Positions 1 through 9,223 of a stretch of DNA of 64,000 nt are shown here, piece by piece. Each line of letters begins with the position of its first letter. Within the stretch, counting starts at the first letter, position 1. The DNA is from Formosa sp030427735 (lineage in GTDB: Bacteria; Bacteroidota; Bacteroidia; Flavobacteriales; Flavobacteriaceae): positions 1,240,001 to 1,304,000 of the forward strand of contig NZ_CP195158.1 in NCBI RefSeq assembly GCF_051200825.1, given 5' to 3'. The notes below the pieces were generated by a model, which saw only the letters and a list, made by a program, of their open reading frames with translations, did no database searches and was not told where the DNA came from. Made by a program: the position numbers and the translations under genes.

Positions 1-162
1 TTGATAGGGTAATAGTAACCCCACCGCACAGCCATTTGCTTCCAGTAGGTTCTTTATTTATAACAAATAGTTTATCGTAAAATGATGCATTTTAGATGTT
101 AAAAATTTACTTTGCTACAAATTTCAGTAATACTTGGTTGTATTTGTAGTTAAATTTGTGGT

Positions 163-1377
163 ATGAATAAAAATATACTACATCTGGATCTGGACACTTT
201 TTTCGTTTCATGCGAACGTCTTATCGATAGTCGTTTACAAAAACGCCCAATTTTGGTTGGTGGTACAGGCGATCGCGGTGTTGTATCAGCTTGTAGCTAC
301 GAAACCCGAAAGTTCGGTGTGCATTCGGGCATGTCCATGAAAGTGGCACGACGGCTCTGTCCCGAAGCAGTGGTGATTCGTGGGAATGCTTCGGTATATT
401 CTAAATATTCACATCAGGTTACCGATATTATCAAAGAAAAAGTACCCGTATTTGAAAAAGCCAGCATCGATGAATTTTATGCCGATTTAACAGGGATGGA
501 TAAATTTTTTGGCTGCTACAAATACGCATCGGAAATACGAACCACCATTATAAAGGAAACAGGCTTACCCATTTCATTCGGACTCTCAGCCAACAAAATC
601 GTATCTAAAGTGGCTACTGGAGAAGCCAAACCCAATAACAAATTGCGTATCGATCAAGGTTTTGAGAAGGCTTTTTTAGCACCGCTGTCCATTAAAAAGA
701 TTCCGTCAGTAGGTAATAAAACCTATCAGACACTTCGGAATCTGGGCATCGATAAAATCAGTGTCATTCAACAAATGCCTGTTGAAATGCTCACCAGTGT
801 ATTGGGCGTTAACGGGCGTACCATTTGGAAACGTGCTTTGGGGATTGATAACCCACCGCTCATTCCGTTTCACGAGCGCAAATCCATATCTATGGAACGT
901 ACTTTTGGAAAAGACACAATCGATATGCATAAACTCCGAACCACCATTTTTGCTATGGCCGAAAGTTTGGCATATCAACTTCGAAAAGGCAACAAACTGG
1001 CAGCTTGTGTAAGTGTGAAAATTCGCTACTCCGATTTCAACACCTATTCCAAACAAATGCAAATCCCGTATTCCAGTGCCGACCATGTCATTATCCCCAG
1101 AGTATTGGAACTGTTTGAAAACCTTTATCAGCGTCGTTTGTTAATCCGCTTGGTGGGTGTAAAATTGAGTAACCTGGTAACAGGGAACTATCAAATCAAT
1201 TTATTTGATGATACCGAAGAAATGCTCAACCTGTACAATGCCATGGATAAAATTAGAAACCGCTTTGGTGAACACAGCATCCAAAAAGCATCAGCGCTAG
1301 GAGCAAAAGCCATCGGTGGCACTCAGAATCCATTTAATGGCGAACCACCCATCGTTTTGGCGCACCGTACACAATAG
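163..1377 (+). CDS. dinB: Y-family DNA polymerase, DinB/Pol IV type
   Basis: Translesion DNA polymerase of the Y family, 404 residues. The N-terminus carries the catalytic LDLDTFF block (D9, D11) and the second catalytic pair in SIDEFY (D103, E104), so the enzyme should be active. The helix-hairpin-helix region follows (IPSVGNKTYQTLRNLGI, about residues 186-202), then the little-finger domain. A QINLF pentapeptide at residues 344-348 fits a beta-clamp-binding motif. The gene lies 34 bp upstream of a second DnaE, the usual flavobacterial pairing of a Y-family polymerase with an accessory replicative polymerase in a damage-inducible mutagenesis cassette. A LexA-like partner would be expected upstream, outside the window; no SOS box was identified. 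Base composition looks higher in GC than the genes after 4.4 kb. A UmuC-type assignment is possible, but the length and little finger fit DinB better. Confidence 0.9.
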   Translation: MNKNILHLDLDTFFVSCERLIDSRLQKRPILVGGTGDRGVVSACSYETRKFGVHSGMSMKVARRLCPEAVVIRGNASVYSKYSHQVTDIIKEKVPVFEKASIDEFYADLTGMDKFFGCYKYASEIRTTIIKETGLPISFGLSANKIVSKVATGEAKPNNKLRIDQGFEKAFLAPLSIKKIPSVGNKTYQTLRNLGIDKISVIQQMPVEMLTSVLGVNGRTIWKRALGIDNPPLIPFHERKSISMERTFGKDTIDMHKLRTTIFAMAESLAYQLRKGNKLAACVSVKIRYSDFNTYSKQMQIPYSSADHVIIPRVLELFENLYQRRLLIRLVGVKLSNLVTGNYQINLFDDTEEMLNLYNAMDKIRNRFGEHSIQKASALGAKAIGGTQNPFNGEPPIVLAHRTQ

Positions 1378-1411
1378 TAATCAATTAAAATAACAGTCAA
1401 CACCAACAGCA

Positions 1412-4372
1412 ATGTACCTCAATTGCCACACATACTATTCGCTACGTTTCGGAACCTTTTCTGAAACAGAACTGTTAGAACTTGCCCAAGGGCAAGGTGT
1501 GCAGACTTTGGTGCTAACCGATATCAATAACACATCGGCATGTTTAAATTTTATTCGAAAAGCATCAGATTATAATATCAAACCCATCGTTGGTATCGAT
1601 TTTAGAAATGGAGCAAAACAGCAATTTGTGGGGATTGCCAAAAACAATTCGGGGTTTCAGGAGTTGAATGCCCTTTCGTCAAGCTACAGCCATAACAAAC
1701 AAACGATTCCTAACCAAGCCCCAGAACTAAAGGACGTTTACATTATTTATCCCTTTGAAGCGGTTTTAGAACAGGATAAAACGGATTTCAAATCCCATGA
1801 GTTTATCGGTGTTTCGGTAGCAGAACTTAGGAAACTCCCGTTTACCAAATACATTCAGTACACCGATAAACTGGTTGTACAACAGCAAGTCACCGTTCGC
1901 AACAAACGCGATTTTAATGCTCACCGTTTGCTAAGGGCTATCGATAATAATACTTTGTTGAGCAAATTGCAAAAAACGGAAGAATGCAACCCTGACGATG
2001 TTATGTTACCGCTTTCGGACTTAGAACAAGCGTTCGCAGCATTTCCGTTTATTATTGAAAACACCAAGCAAATTTTGGAGCAATGCCACATCCATTTCAC
2101 TTTTGGAGCCAATCGCATTTCTCAAAACCAACAAACGTACTTAGACACCAAAGCGGAAGATTTCGAGTATCTGGAAAAACTCTGTAAAGAGAAACTATCC
2201 AAACGTTACAGCCAGCCTAGCGCAAAAGTAAAAACCCGATTACAAACCGAACTACAAACCATAAAGGCTATGGATTTTGTGTCGTATTTTCTCATTAATT
2301 ACGACATCATCAGCTATGCCAAATCCCAAGGATATATTCATGTAGGGCGGGGGAGCGGCGCCAATAGCATTGTGGCCTATATTATCGGGATTACCGATGT
2401 GGACCCCATCGAACTCGATTTGTATTTCGAGCGTTTTATCAATCCCTTTCGAGCATCGCCACCAGATTTCGATATCGATTTCTCGTGGAAAGACCGTGAG
2501 GATATCACACAGTATATTTTCAAACGTTTCAACAACGTGGTTTTATTGGCGACTTACAATACCTTTAAATATCGTGCCGTGGTGCGCGAACTAGGGAAAG
2601 TATTCGGTTTACCCAAAGAGGAAATTGATAAGCTGGCAGCCGATAAATACCAAACACAAACCTTAGACGAGATGTCCAGTCTGGTAATAAAATACAGCAA
2701 GCTCATTCAGGGCTTTCCCAATCATTTAAGCGTGCATTCTTGTGGGATTCTCATTTTGCAAGAACCGATTCATTATTATTCGGCAACCGATTTACCTCCG
2801 AAAGGTTTTCCAACGGTACAATTCGATATGATTATTGCTGAAGATACTGGCATCTTTAAATTCGATATCCTTGGGCAACGCGGACTAGCAAAAATTAAGG
2901 AAGCCATTGAAATCATCCAATACAACCGTACCGAAGCACCGCCCATTGATATCACCCAAGTGGAACAATTCAAAAAAGACCCCAATATCAATGCGCTCTT
3001 AAAAAGCGGACGTGCCATTGGTGCGTATTATGTGGAATCGCCAGCCATGCGTGGCCTCATGCAAAAGCTGCAAACACAGGATTATATCGGACTCGTAGCA
3101 GCGAGTTCCATCATCCGTCCAGGTGTGTCCAGTTCGGGCATGAAACAGGAATACATCAAACGCCAACGCTTCCCCGAAACCCGAAAACAAGCCAATCCAA
3201 AACTACTAGAGATTATGCCGGAAACCTATGGTATTATGGTCTATCAAGAAGATGTGCTAAAAGTCGCCAACCAATTTGCCGATTTAACCTTGGGCGAAGC
3301 CGATGTGCTGCGCCGTGGCATGAGTGGTAAGTTTCGATCCCGAGCAGAATTTGTAGCGGTTGAAGAAAAATTCATCAACAACTGCAAAGCCAAAGGCTAT
3401 ACAGACGAGCTTACCATGACGGTATGGAACCAGATTAAAAGCTTCGCGGGCTATGCCTTTGCCAAAGGACATTCGGCATCCTATGCGGTGGAGAGTTACC
3501 AAAGCCTGTTTTTAAAATGTTACTATCCCTTAGAGTTTATGGTGGCGGTGCTCAATAATGGCGGTGGGTTTTACAGCGCCGAACATTACATACACGAAGC
3601 CACAATGTGGGGGGCTGAGGTGCAAGCCCCCTGCATCAATACCAGCGAACATTACAACATCATTAAAGGCAAAACCATTTATTTAGGCTTAGGCTATCTA
3701 AAAAGTCTGGAAAGCCTAGTGGTAAAGCGGCTACTTACCGAACGGAATTTCAATGGCGAATTCACCTCTTTAGCCGATGTGATAGACCGTGTTACGATAA
3801 GCATCGAGCAATTAACCATTCTTATTCGGATTGATGCCCTAAGGTTTACAGGACAGCCTAAAACCGAATTGCTCTGGCAAGCCATTTTTAAATGCAATGC
3901 CAATAAAGCCAAAACGCCACAGGCCAAATTGTTTAAACCGCAACAAAAAACGTTTGTATTACCTAGTTTAAAAACTTCAAACATAGAAGACGCCCACGAC
4001 CAAATGGAACTGCTGGGTTTTCCCTTATGTTCCTACTTCGACCTGATTAACGAAAGCTTGCAGCCCCATATAAAAGCCAAAGAGCTAAAACAGTACATCA
4101 ATAAAAAGGTATTACTGTACGGCGTACTGGTCAATACCCGATTCCATAAAACGTCACAGGGCAAACGCATCCGCTTTTGTACCTTCACCGATCAGGACGG
4201 GCACTACTTCGATACGGTACATTTTACCAAAGTTGTACACCAATACCCAATCCACGGTATTGGCGTGTATGCTTGTTACGGCACCGTAACCTCAGATTTC
4301 GATTTCTGTAGTTTGGATATTATTTGGAGTCGGAAATTGGAGGTGATTGGAGATCCAAGGGGCAGCGTTTAG
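1412..4372 (+). CDS. Accessory DNA polymerase III alpha subunit (short DnaE)
   Basis: A C-family polymerase of 986 residues, shorter than the roughly 1100-1500 of housekeeping DnaE. An N-terminal PHP domain (CHTYYSLRFG) is followed by the palm. The catalytic aspartates are visible in PDFDIDF (D354, D356) and KFDILGQ (D485). GRGSGANS precedes the palm, and an OB-fold-like C-terminus (VLLYGVLVNTRFH) ends the protein. Because it directly follows a DinB-type gene, it probably extends lesions in an error-prone or damage-tolerant pathway rather than replicating the chromosome. The last 150 codons are duplicated as a fragment about 13.6 kb downstream. The 3' end is therefore one border of the metal-resistance island. 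Family membership is firm; the mutagenic role is inferred from the pairing. Confidence 0.88.
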   Translation: MYLNCHTYYSLRFGTFSETELLELAQGQGVQTLVLTDINNTSACLNFIRKASDYNIKPIVGIDFRNGAKQQFVGIAKNNSGFQELNALSSSYSHNKQTIPNQAPELKDVYIIYPFEAVLEQDKTDFKSHEFIGVSVAELRKLPFTKYIQYTDKLVVQQQVTVRNKRDFNAHRLLRAIDNNTLLSKLQKTEECNPDDVMLPLSDLEQAFAAFPFIIENTKQILEQCHIHFTFGANRISQNQQTYLDTKAEDFEYLEKLCKEKLSKRYSQPSAKVKTRLQTELQTIKAMDFVSYFLINYDIISYAKSQGYIHVGRGSGANSIVAYIIGITDVDPIELDLYFERFINPFRASPPDFDIDFSWKDREDITQYIFKRFNNVVLLATYNTFKYRAVVRELGKVFGLPKEEIDKLAADKYQTQTLDEMSSLVIKYSKLIQGFPNHLSVHSCGILILQEPIHYYSATDLPPKGFPTVQFDMIIAEDTGIFKFDILGQRGLAKIKEAIEIIQYNRTEAPPIDITQVEQFKKDPNINALLKSGRAIGAYYVESPAMRGLMQKLQTQDYIGLVAASSIIRPGVSSSGMKQEYIKRQRFPETRKQANPKLLEIMPETYGIMVYQEDVLKVANQFADLTLGEADVLRRGMSGKFRSRAEFVAVEEKFINNCKAKGYTDELTMTVWNQIKSFAGYAFAKGHSASYAVESYQSLFLKCYYPLEFMVAVLNNGGGFYSAEHYIHEATMWGAEVQAPCINTSEHYNIIKGKTIYLGLGYLKSLESLVVKRLLTERNFNGEFTSLADVIDRVTISIEQLTILIRIDALRFTGQPKTELLWQAIFKCNANKAKTPQAKLFKPQQKTFVLPSLKTSNIEDAHDQMELLGFPLCSYFDLINESLQPHIKAKELKQYINKKVLLYGVLVNTRFHKTSQGKRIRFCTFTDQDGHYFDTVHFTKVVHQYPIHGIGVYACYGTVTSDFDFCSLDIIWSRKLEVIGDPRGSV
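3917..4367 (+). repeat. Left copy of dnaE 3'-end direct repeat
   Basis: The segment from codons PQAKLFKPQ to GDPRG of the accessory dnaE recurs in direct orientation near 17.57-18.01 kb. Hand comparison of the translations finds about 8 differences in 145 residues, and the last 200 bp are almost identical at the DNA level. Upstream of this segment the two contexts are unrelated. The two copies bracket a 13-kb metal-resistance block. Confidence 0.9.
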
Positions 4373-4462
4373 TTTTGAAAATGTCGTTTGATTTTTCAAA
4401 AGATGTGTTACAGATAATTATTTTACTAAGTGTTTTGCACAACCATTGCATTAAAATATTTT

Positions 4463-4470
4463 TATCTTTG
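4463..4470 (+). promoter_or_regulatory. Candidate -7 box for the metal-efflux operon
   Basis: TATCTTTG matches the Bacteroidota -7 consensus TAnnTTTG. A TTG at 4446-4448 could serve as the -33 element (17-bp spacing). The predicted start would leave almost no leader before the ATG at 4476, so either the message is leaderless or the true promoter lies elsewhere. Confidence 0.4.
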
Positions 4471-4475
4471 TCTCA

Positions 4476-4787
4476 ATGAAAGTTTTAGCACTTATATTAT
4501 CTATTTATATCTTTGCACTCAATTTAGTGCCTTGTGAAGATAATGCTATTCCTGATAATGAGGTTAAAACTGAAATCTCTCAATCGTTAGACAACGACCA
4601 TCAACATCAAGGAGCAGATTTATGCTCACCATTTTGCCAGTGCCATTGTTGTCATATTCACGTTACACATTTTAATGTTGTAGATTACAGTTTATCTAAT
4701 ACTATTATTTCAACACAATTATTCTATTATTTTGAAGGTCTTGAAAAAGACTTCAATACTAATCTTTTACAGCCACCACAGGTTTAA
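4476..4787 (+). CDS. Small Cys/His-rich exported protein, DUF6660-like, metal-efflux associated
   Basis: A 103-residue protein with a hydrophobic N-terminal segment (residues 3-17, VLALILSIYIFALNL) followed by a cysteine that could be a lipidation or export site. The middle is rich in metal ligands (HQHQ, then CSPFCQCHCCHIHVTH). Small proteins of this design sit directly upstream of CzcA-type RND pumps in many Bacteroidota and are named DUF6660; that match is from memory. The Cys/His cluster suggests binding of a soft metal such as Cu, Cd or Zn at the envelope. It is the first gene of the operon, 94 bp before the pump. Confidence 0.65.
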   Translation: MKVLALILSIYIFALNLVPCEDNAIPDNEVKTEISQSLDNDHQHQGADLCSPFCQCHCCHIHVTHFNVVDYSLSNTIISTQLFYYFEGLEKDFNTNLLQPPQV

Positions 4788-4881
4788 TGAATCCCTGTTA
4801 TGCAGGTATCTTATAAATTCAAGTAACCCATTTTGAAATAGGTTGCCTATCTCTATTTATAAATTCATTATAACCCTTACT

Positions 4882-7800
4882 ATGATTAATAAAATCATTG
4901 ATTTTTCAATCAATAATAAATTCATTATTGGTTTGCTAACGCTTACCATTATTGGAGCAGGTATCTGGAGTATGACCAAAGTACCCATAGATGCCGTTCC
5001 GGATATTACCAACAACCAAGTTCAGGTAATAACGCAATCCCCAAATTTAGGAACAGAAGATATTGAGCAAATAGTTACCTATCCTGTTGAGGTGGCAATG
5101 AGCAATTTGCCCAATGTGGAAGAAATTCGCTCAATTTCACGCTTTGGTCTGTCAGTTGTCACCATTGTATTTGATGATGATATGGGTACATATCTTCCGA
5201 GACAATTGGTTGCTGAAAAACTCAACGAAGTAAAAGAACAAATTCCTGCGGGTTTTGGCGAACCTACAATGGGACCTATATCCTCAGGTTTGGGAGAGAT
5301 ATACCAATACACATTAAAAGTAAAACCAGAATATAAAGATAAATATTCCATTTCAGATGTGCGTACAATGCAAGACTGGATTGTACAACGCCAAATGGCA
5401 ATGGTTCCTGGTGTTGTCGAGGTCAATGCTATTGGCGGTAAAATAAAACAATATGAAGTTGCTGTAGACCCTAACGAGCTTAAATCTATTGAGATAACCA
5501 TTACAGATGTATTTGAAGCCCTTGAAGCTAATAACCAAAATACGGGTGGTGCTTATATCGAAAAAAACCATCAGGCTAATTTTATACGAGGGGAAGGATT
5601 GGCAAGAAGTTTAGACGATATTAAAAAAACTACGGTTAAAACCATCAATAATGTGCCTATTACCATTGGCGATATAGCAACAGTTCAATTTGGTTCAGCC
5701 ATTCGCTACGGAGCATTAACACAAGACGGCGAAGGCGAAGTTGTCGGTGGCTTGGTAATGATGCTTAAAGGTGCAAATTCAAATGATGTGATTGCCAATG
5801 TTAAAGAGCGAATGGTTGAAATACAAAAGTCGCTGCCAGAAGGCGTTGTTATTGAACCTCTTTTAGACAGAAGTAAGTTAATTGGAGAAACGACATCAAC
5901 AGTTGCTACAAACCTTATTGAAGGGGCTTTAATCGTTATTTTCGTCCTCATTTTCTTGTTGGGTAATTGGAGAGGTGGTTTAATTGTAGCTTCAACTATT
6001 CCACTATCGTTACTGTTTGCATTTATTTTAATGAATGTATTCAACGTATGGGCAAACCTGATGAGTTTAGGAGCTATAGATTTCGGTATTATTGTAGATG
6101 GTGCAGTGATTATTGTGGAGTCTACGGTATTTCTTATCGCTTCCCAAGTACTTAAAAAGAAAAAAATTACAGCCAAAGAGCGTGATCAGGTTGCAGCATC
6201 GGCTTCCAAAAAAATGATGAATGCAGCCTTTTTCGGTCAGTTGATTATACTTATTGTGTTTCTTCCCATTTTAGCCTTACAAGGTATTGAAGGGAAAATG
6301 TTCAAACCAATGGCATTGACCTTCATTTTCGCTATGTTGGGAGCTATGGTATTGTGTCTTACCTATGTCCCAATGATGTCTGCTTTAATATTGAGACCGC
6401 CAAAGAACAACAAATTATCTTATGGGGATAAATTTGTGTATTGGGTTGAAAATAAGTACAAACCTTTATTGGAAAAAGCCCTTTTAAAAGGAAAATGGAT
6501 TGTTGGGATTTCAGTGGCACTATTTGCCGTAGCAATCTTTATGTTTACCCGAATGGGAGGTGAGTTTATCCCACAACTCGATGAAGGTGATATAGCATTC
6601 CACGCCATTTTAAAACCGGGCAGTTCACTGTCTGAAACCATAGAAACCACTACCAAAATAGAACAGATTGTTAAGGTGAAATTTCCCGAGGTAGAAAAAA
6701 TAGTGAGTCGTATTGGTGTAGCCGAAATACCTACTGACCCAATGCCTATGGATATTGCCGATGTATTCGTTATACTGAAGCCTAAAAATGAATGGGCCAC
6801 GGTAGAGACAAAAGATGAGCTTATTGAAGCAATAAAAGAAGCTGTTGAAATGATTCCTGGAGTCAATTATGAATTTACCCAACCCATAGAAATGCGTTTT
6901 AATGAGTTACTTGAAGGGGTGCGGGAAGATATTGCCATTAAACTATATGGTGAAGATGTTGATATCTTATCGCAAAAGGCTGAAGAAATTACCAAAATAA
7001 TTGCAGGTACTGAGGGTATTGGTGATATGAAAGCCGAAGCCACAACAGGTCTGCCTCAAATGACCATAACCTACAATAGAGATAAGTTGGCGCAATACGG
7101 ACTGCAAATCAACACACTTAACAAAATGGTGCAATCGGCATTTGCCGGAGGAATTGCAGGCGTTATTTTTGAAGGCGAAAAGCGGTTTGATTTGGTAGTT
7201 CGTTTAAAACAGCAAAACCGAAAAGACATATCCGATATTCAAAATTTATTTGTGAATTTGCCTTCAGGAGTACAAATTCCACTTCGTGAAATAGCTGATA
7301 TATCTTATAAAGCGGGACCTATGCAAATAAGTAGGGACAATACCAACAGAAGAACCTATGTAGGTATAAATGTAAGAGGGCGTGATGTAAAATCATTGGT
7401 AGAAGAAATTAAAACCAAATTAGATGCACAATTAGAATTACCCTCTGGTTATTTTGTACGCTATGGCGGTGCTTTTGAAAATTTGGAACGAGCCAGTACC
7501 CGCTTGCAAACCGTAGTACCTATTGCCTTACTACTTATTTTCGTACTGATATACTTTGCTTTAAAATCGGTACCACAAACCTTAATGATATACATTGCTA
7601 TTCCAATGGCTACCATTGGTGGTATAGTAGCGTTGTGGCTACGAGATATGCCCTTTAGCATTTCGGCAGGTGTTGGTTTTATTGTATTGTTTGGCGTGGC
7701 CGTACTAAACGGCTTGGTAATGATAAGTGGCTTAAATGAATTGAAAGAAGAAGGTGTTACCAATTTAAAAGAACGGATTTTGGAAGGCACAAAGCGAAGA

Positions 7801-9219
7801 ATACGCCCTATTATGCTAACAGCATTTACAGATGTGTTGGGCTTTTTACCAATGGCTGTTTCAGCTTCGGCAGGTGCAGAAGTACAGCGTCCGTTGGCAA
7901 CGGTAGTTATTGGTGGATTATTGACTTCTACATTACTCACTTTATTTGTATTGCCTATTTTATATCATTGGGTTGAGAATAAATCGTTTAGGTTGGAGCC
8001 GAACAAAAAAGTAGTGAGTGCAACCGCAGTACTGGTTTTAATGTTTGTGTTTTCAACTCGAAGTAATGCACAACAAATCACGGATACATTGCCTAAAATT
8101 TCGTTGAACGAAGCTGTTGCCTTATCTAAAAAGAACTATCCACTATTAAAGCAAAAACAATTGGAAGTTACCAAACAGGAAAACCTTAAAAAATCTACGG
8201 CATACGATTTTGGTTCTACTCAAATCTTTACAGGTGGTGAAGAAATCAAAGATGGAACAGGAATCTACACAACGGTTGGTGTTGGACAATCAAATATGGA
8301 TGTGTTTGGAATCGGAGCAAAACGAAAACTGCAACAACAACGCATTGAGTTGTCTCAAAAAGCATTGCAATTATCTGAATTGGAGGTAGAACTGGAAGTG
8401 AAAAAAGCGTGGGCAAAATGTTATCAGTCTATGAGAAACTTTCAGTTGTACAAAGAGCTTGATTCCATCTATGGTAATTTTGAACAAGCAGTTACGCTGA
8501 ACTTTGAAGTGGAAGCCATTTCTAAATTGGAGTATTCAGCGGCAAAAAATCAAGTGTTTCAAATTCAAAATAAAAAAGTACAGGCATACAGAGATTACCT
8601 CATAGCCATACAACAGTTAAATCTTTGGTTATTTGAAGACGAAATTTATACTGTATCAGAAGAATTGGAAAACATTGCAACGATTGAAACTGATAGCTTA
8701 TCAACAAATGAACATCCAATGGTTACTGTCTCAGAAAATCAATTGAATGTCGCCGAAGCAGAATTGAGGGCGGCAAAAGCCGATAATTTACCGAAATTGA
8801 ACCTTCAGGGTGGTTTACAAAAAGTTAATGGTAATTCAGGTTTTTATACCTATCAAGCAGGAATTTCCATTCCATTCCTGTCAGGTTCAAACAAAGCCCG
8901 GATTAAATCAGCAAAAATTGACAATGCTATTGCAGAAAGTAATTTGTTATTCAAAAAACAAGAATTACAATCACAATATGCACAAGCAAAAGAAAATTAT
9001 TTAAAATGGAAACTGTCTTGGGCATTTTACGAAACACAAGTGTTACCGTTAACCAAAGACCAGAAATCAGGAGCGTTGTTGGCGTACAAAGAAGGCGAAA
9101 TTGATTATACCACATTTACACAATTGGTAAAAGAAGCCGTACAGTCAGAACTGGAAGCTCAAAATGCTTTAATCAATTATTTAGAAAGTGCATTTCAATT
9201 ACAATATTTCAATCAATAA
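4882..9219 (+). CDS. CzcA/CusA heavy-metal RND pump fused to a TolC-like outer-membrane factor
   Basis: A 1445-residue fusion. Residues 1 to about 1040 are a heavy-metal-efflux RND permease: a first transmembrane helix (FIIGLLTLTIIGAGIWSM), porter domains, helices including NLIEGALIVIFVLIFLLG and the DFGIIVDGAVIIVE segment, and the second half of the repeat (IGGIVALWLRDMPFSISAGVGFIVLFGVAVLNG). After a basic linker, a further hydrophobic stretch (VLVLMFVFSTRSNAQQ) looks like an internal signal peptide. From there about 380 residues form a TolC-type outer-membrane efflux domain with long coiled-coil helices. The start at 4882 is preferred over the in-frame TTG at 4843 because it begins the conserved MINKIIDFSINNKF. 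The adaptor gene follows after 4 bp. The fusion is common in Bacteroidota. The exported metal cannot be read from the sequence. Confidence 0.9.
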   Translation: MINKIIDFSINNKFIIGLLTLTIIGAGIWSMTKVPIDAVPDITNNQVQVITQSPNLGTEDIEQIVTYPVEVAMSNLPNVEEIRSISRFGLSVVTIVFDDDMGTYLPRQLVAEKLNEVKEQIPAGFGEPTMGPISSGLGEIYQYTLKVKPEYKDKYSISDVRTMQDWIVQRQMAMVPGVVEVNAIGGKIKQYEVAVDPNELKSIEITITDVFEALEANNQNTGGAYIEKNHQANFIRGEGLARSLDDIKKTTVKTINNVPITIGDIATVQFGSAIRYGALTQDGEGEVVGGLVMMLKGANSNDVIANVKERMVEIQKSLPEGVVIEPLLDRSKLIGETTSTVATNLIEGALIVIFVLIFLLGNWRGGLIVASTIPLSLLFAFILMNVFNVWANLMSLGAIDFGIIVDGAVIIVESTVFLIASQVLKKKKITAKERDQVAASASKKMMNAAFFGQLIILIVFLPILALQGIEGKMFKPMALTFIFAMLGAMVLCLTYVPMMSALILRPPKNNKLSYGDKFVYWVENKYKPLLEKALLKGKWIVGISVALFAVAIFMFTRMGGEFIPQLDEGDIAFHAILKPGSSLSETIETTTKIEQIVKVKFPEVEKIVSRIGVAEIPTDPMPMDIADVFVILKPKNEWATVETKDELIEAIKEAVEMIPGVNYEFTQPIEMRFNELLEGVREDIAIKLYGEDVDILSQKAEEITKIIAGTEGIGDMKAEATTGLPQMTITYNRDKLAQYGLQINTLNKMVQSAFAGGIAGVIFEGEKRFDLVVRLKQQNRKDISDIQNLFVNLPSGVQIPLREIADISYKAGPMQISRDNTNRRTYVGINVRGRDVKSLVEEIKTKLDAQLELPSGYFVRYGGAFENLERASTRLQTVVPIALLLIFVLIYFALKSVPQTLMIYIAIPMATIGGIVALWLRDMPFSISAGVGFIVLFGVAVLNGLVMISGLNELKEEGVTNLKERILEGTKRRIRPIMLTAFTDVLGFLPMAVSASAGAEVQRPLATVVIGGLLTSTLLTLFVLPILYHWVENKSFRLEPNKKVVSATAVLVLMFVFSTRSNAQQITDTLPKISLNEAVALSKKNYPLLKQKQLEVTKQENLKKSTAYDFGSTQIFTGGEEIKDGTGIYTTVGVGQSNMDVFGIGAKRKLQQQRIELSQKALQLSELEVELEVKKAWAKCYQSMRNFQLYKELDSIYGNFEQAVTLNFEVEAISKLEYSAAKNQVFQIQNKKVQAYRDYLIAIQQLNLWLFEDEIYTVSEELENIATIETDSLSTNEHPMVTVSENQLNVAEAELRAAKADNLPKLNLQGGLQKVNGNSGFYTYQAGISIPFLSGSNKARIKSAKIDNAIAESNLLFKKQELQSQYAQAKENYLKWKLSWAFYETQVLPLTKDQKSGALLAYKEGEIDYTTFTQLVKEAVQSELEAQNALINYLESAFQLQYFNQ

Positions 9220-9223
9220 CATT

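Noticed and set aside
5706..6176. Long minus-strand frame inside the RND pump gene
   Set aside because: An antisense shadow of a strongly conserved gene with no signals of its own.
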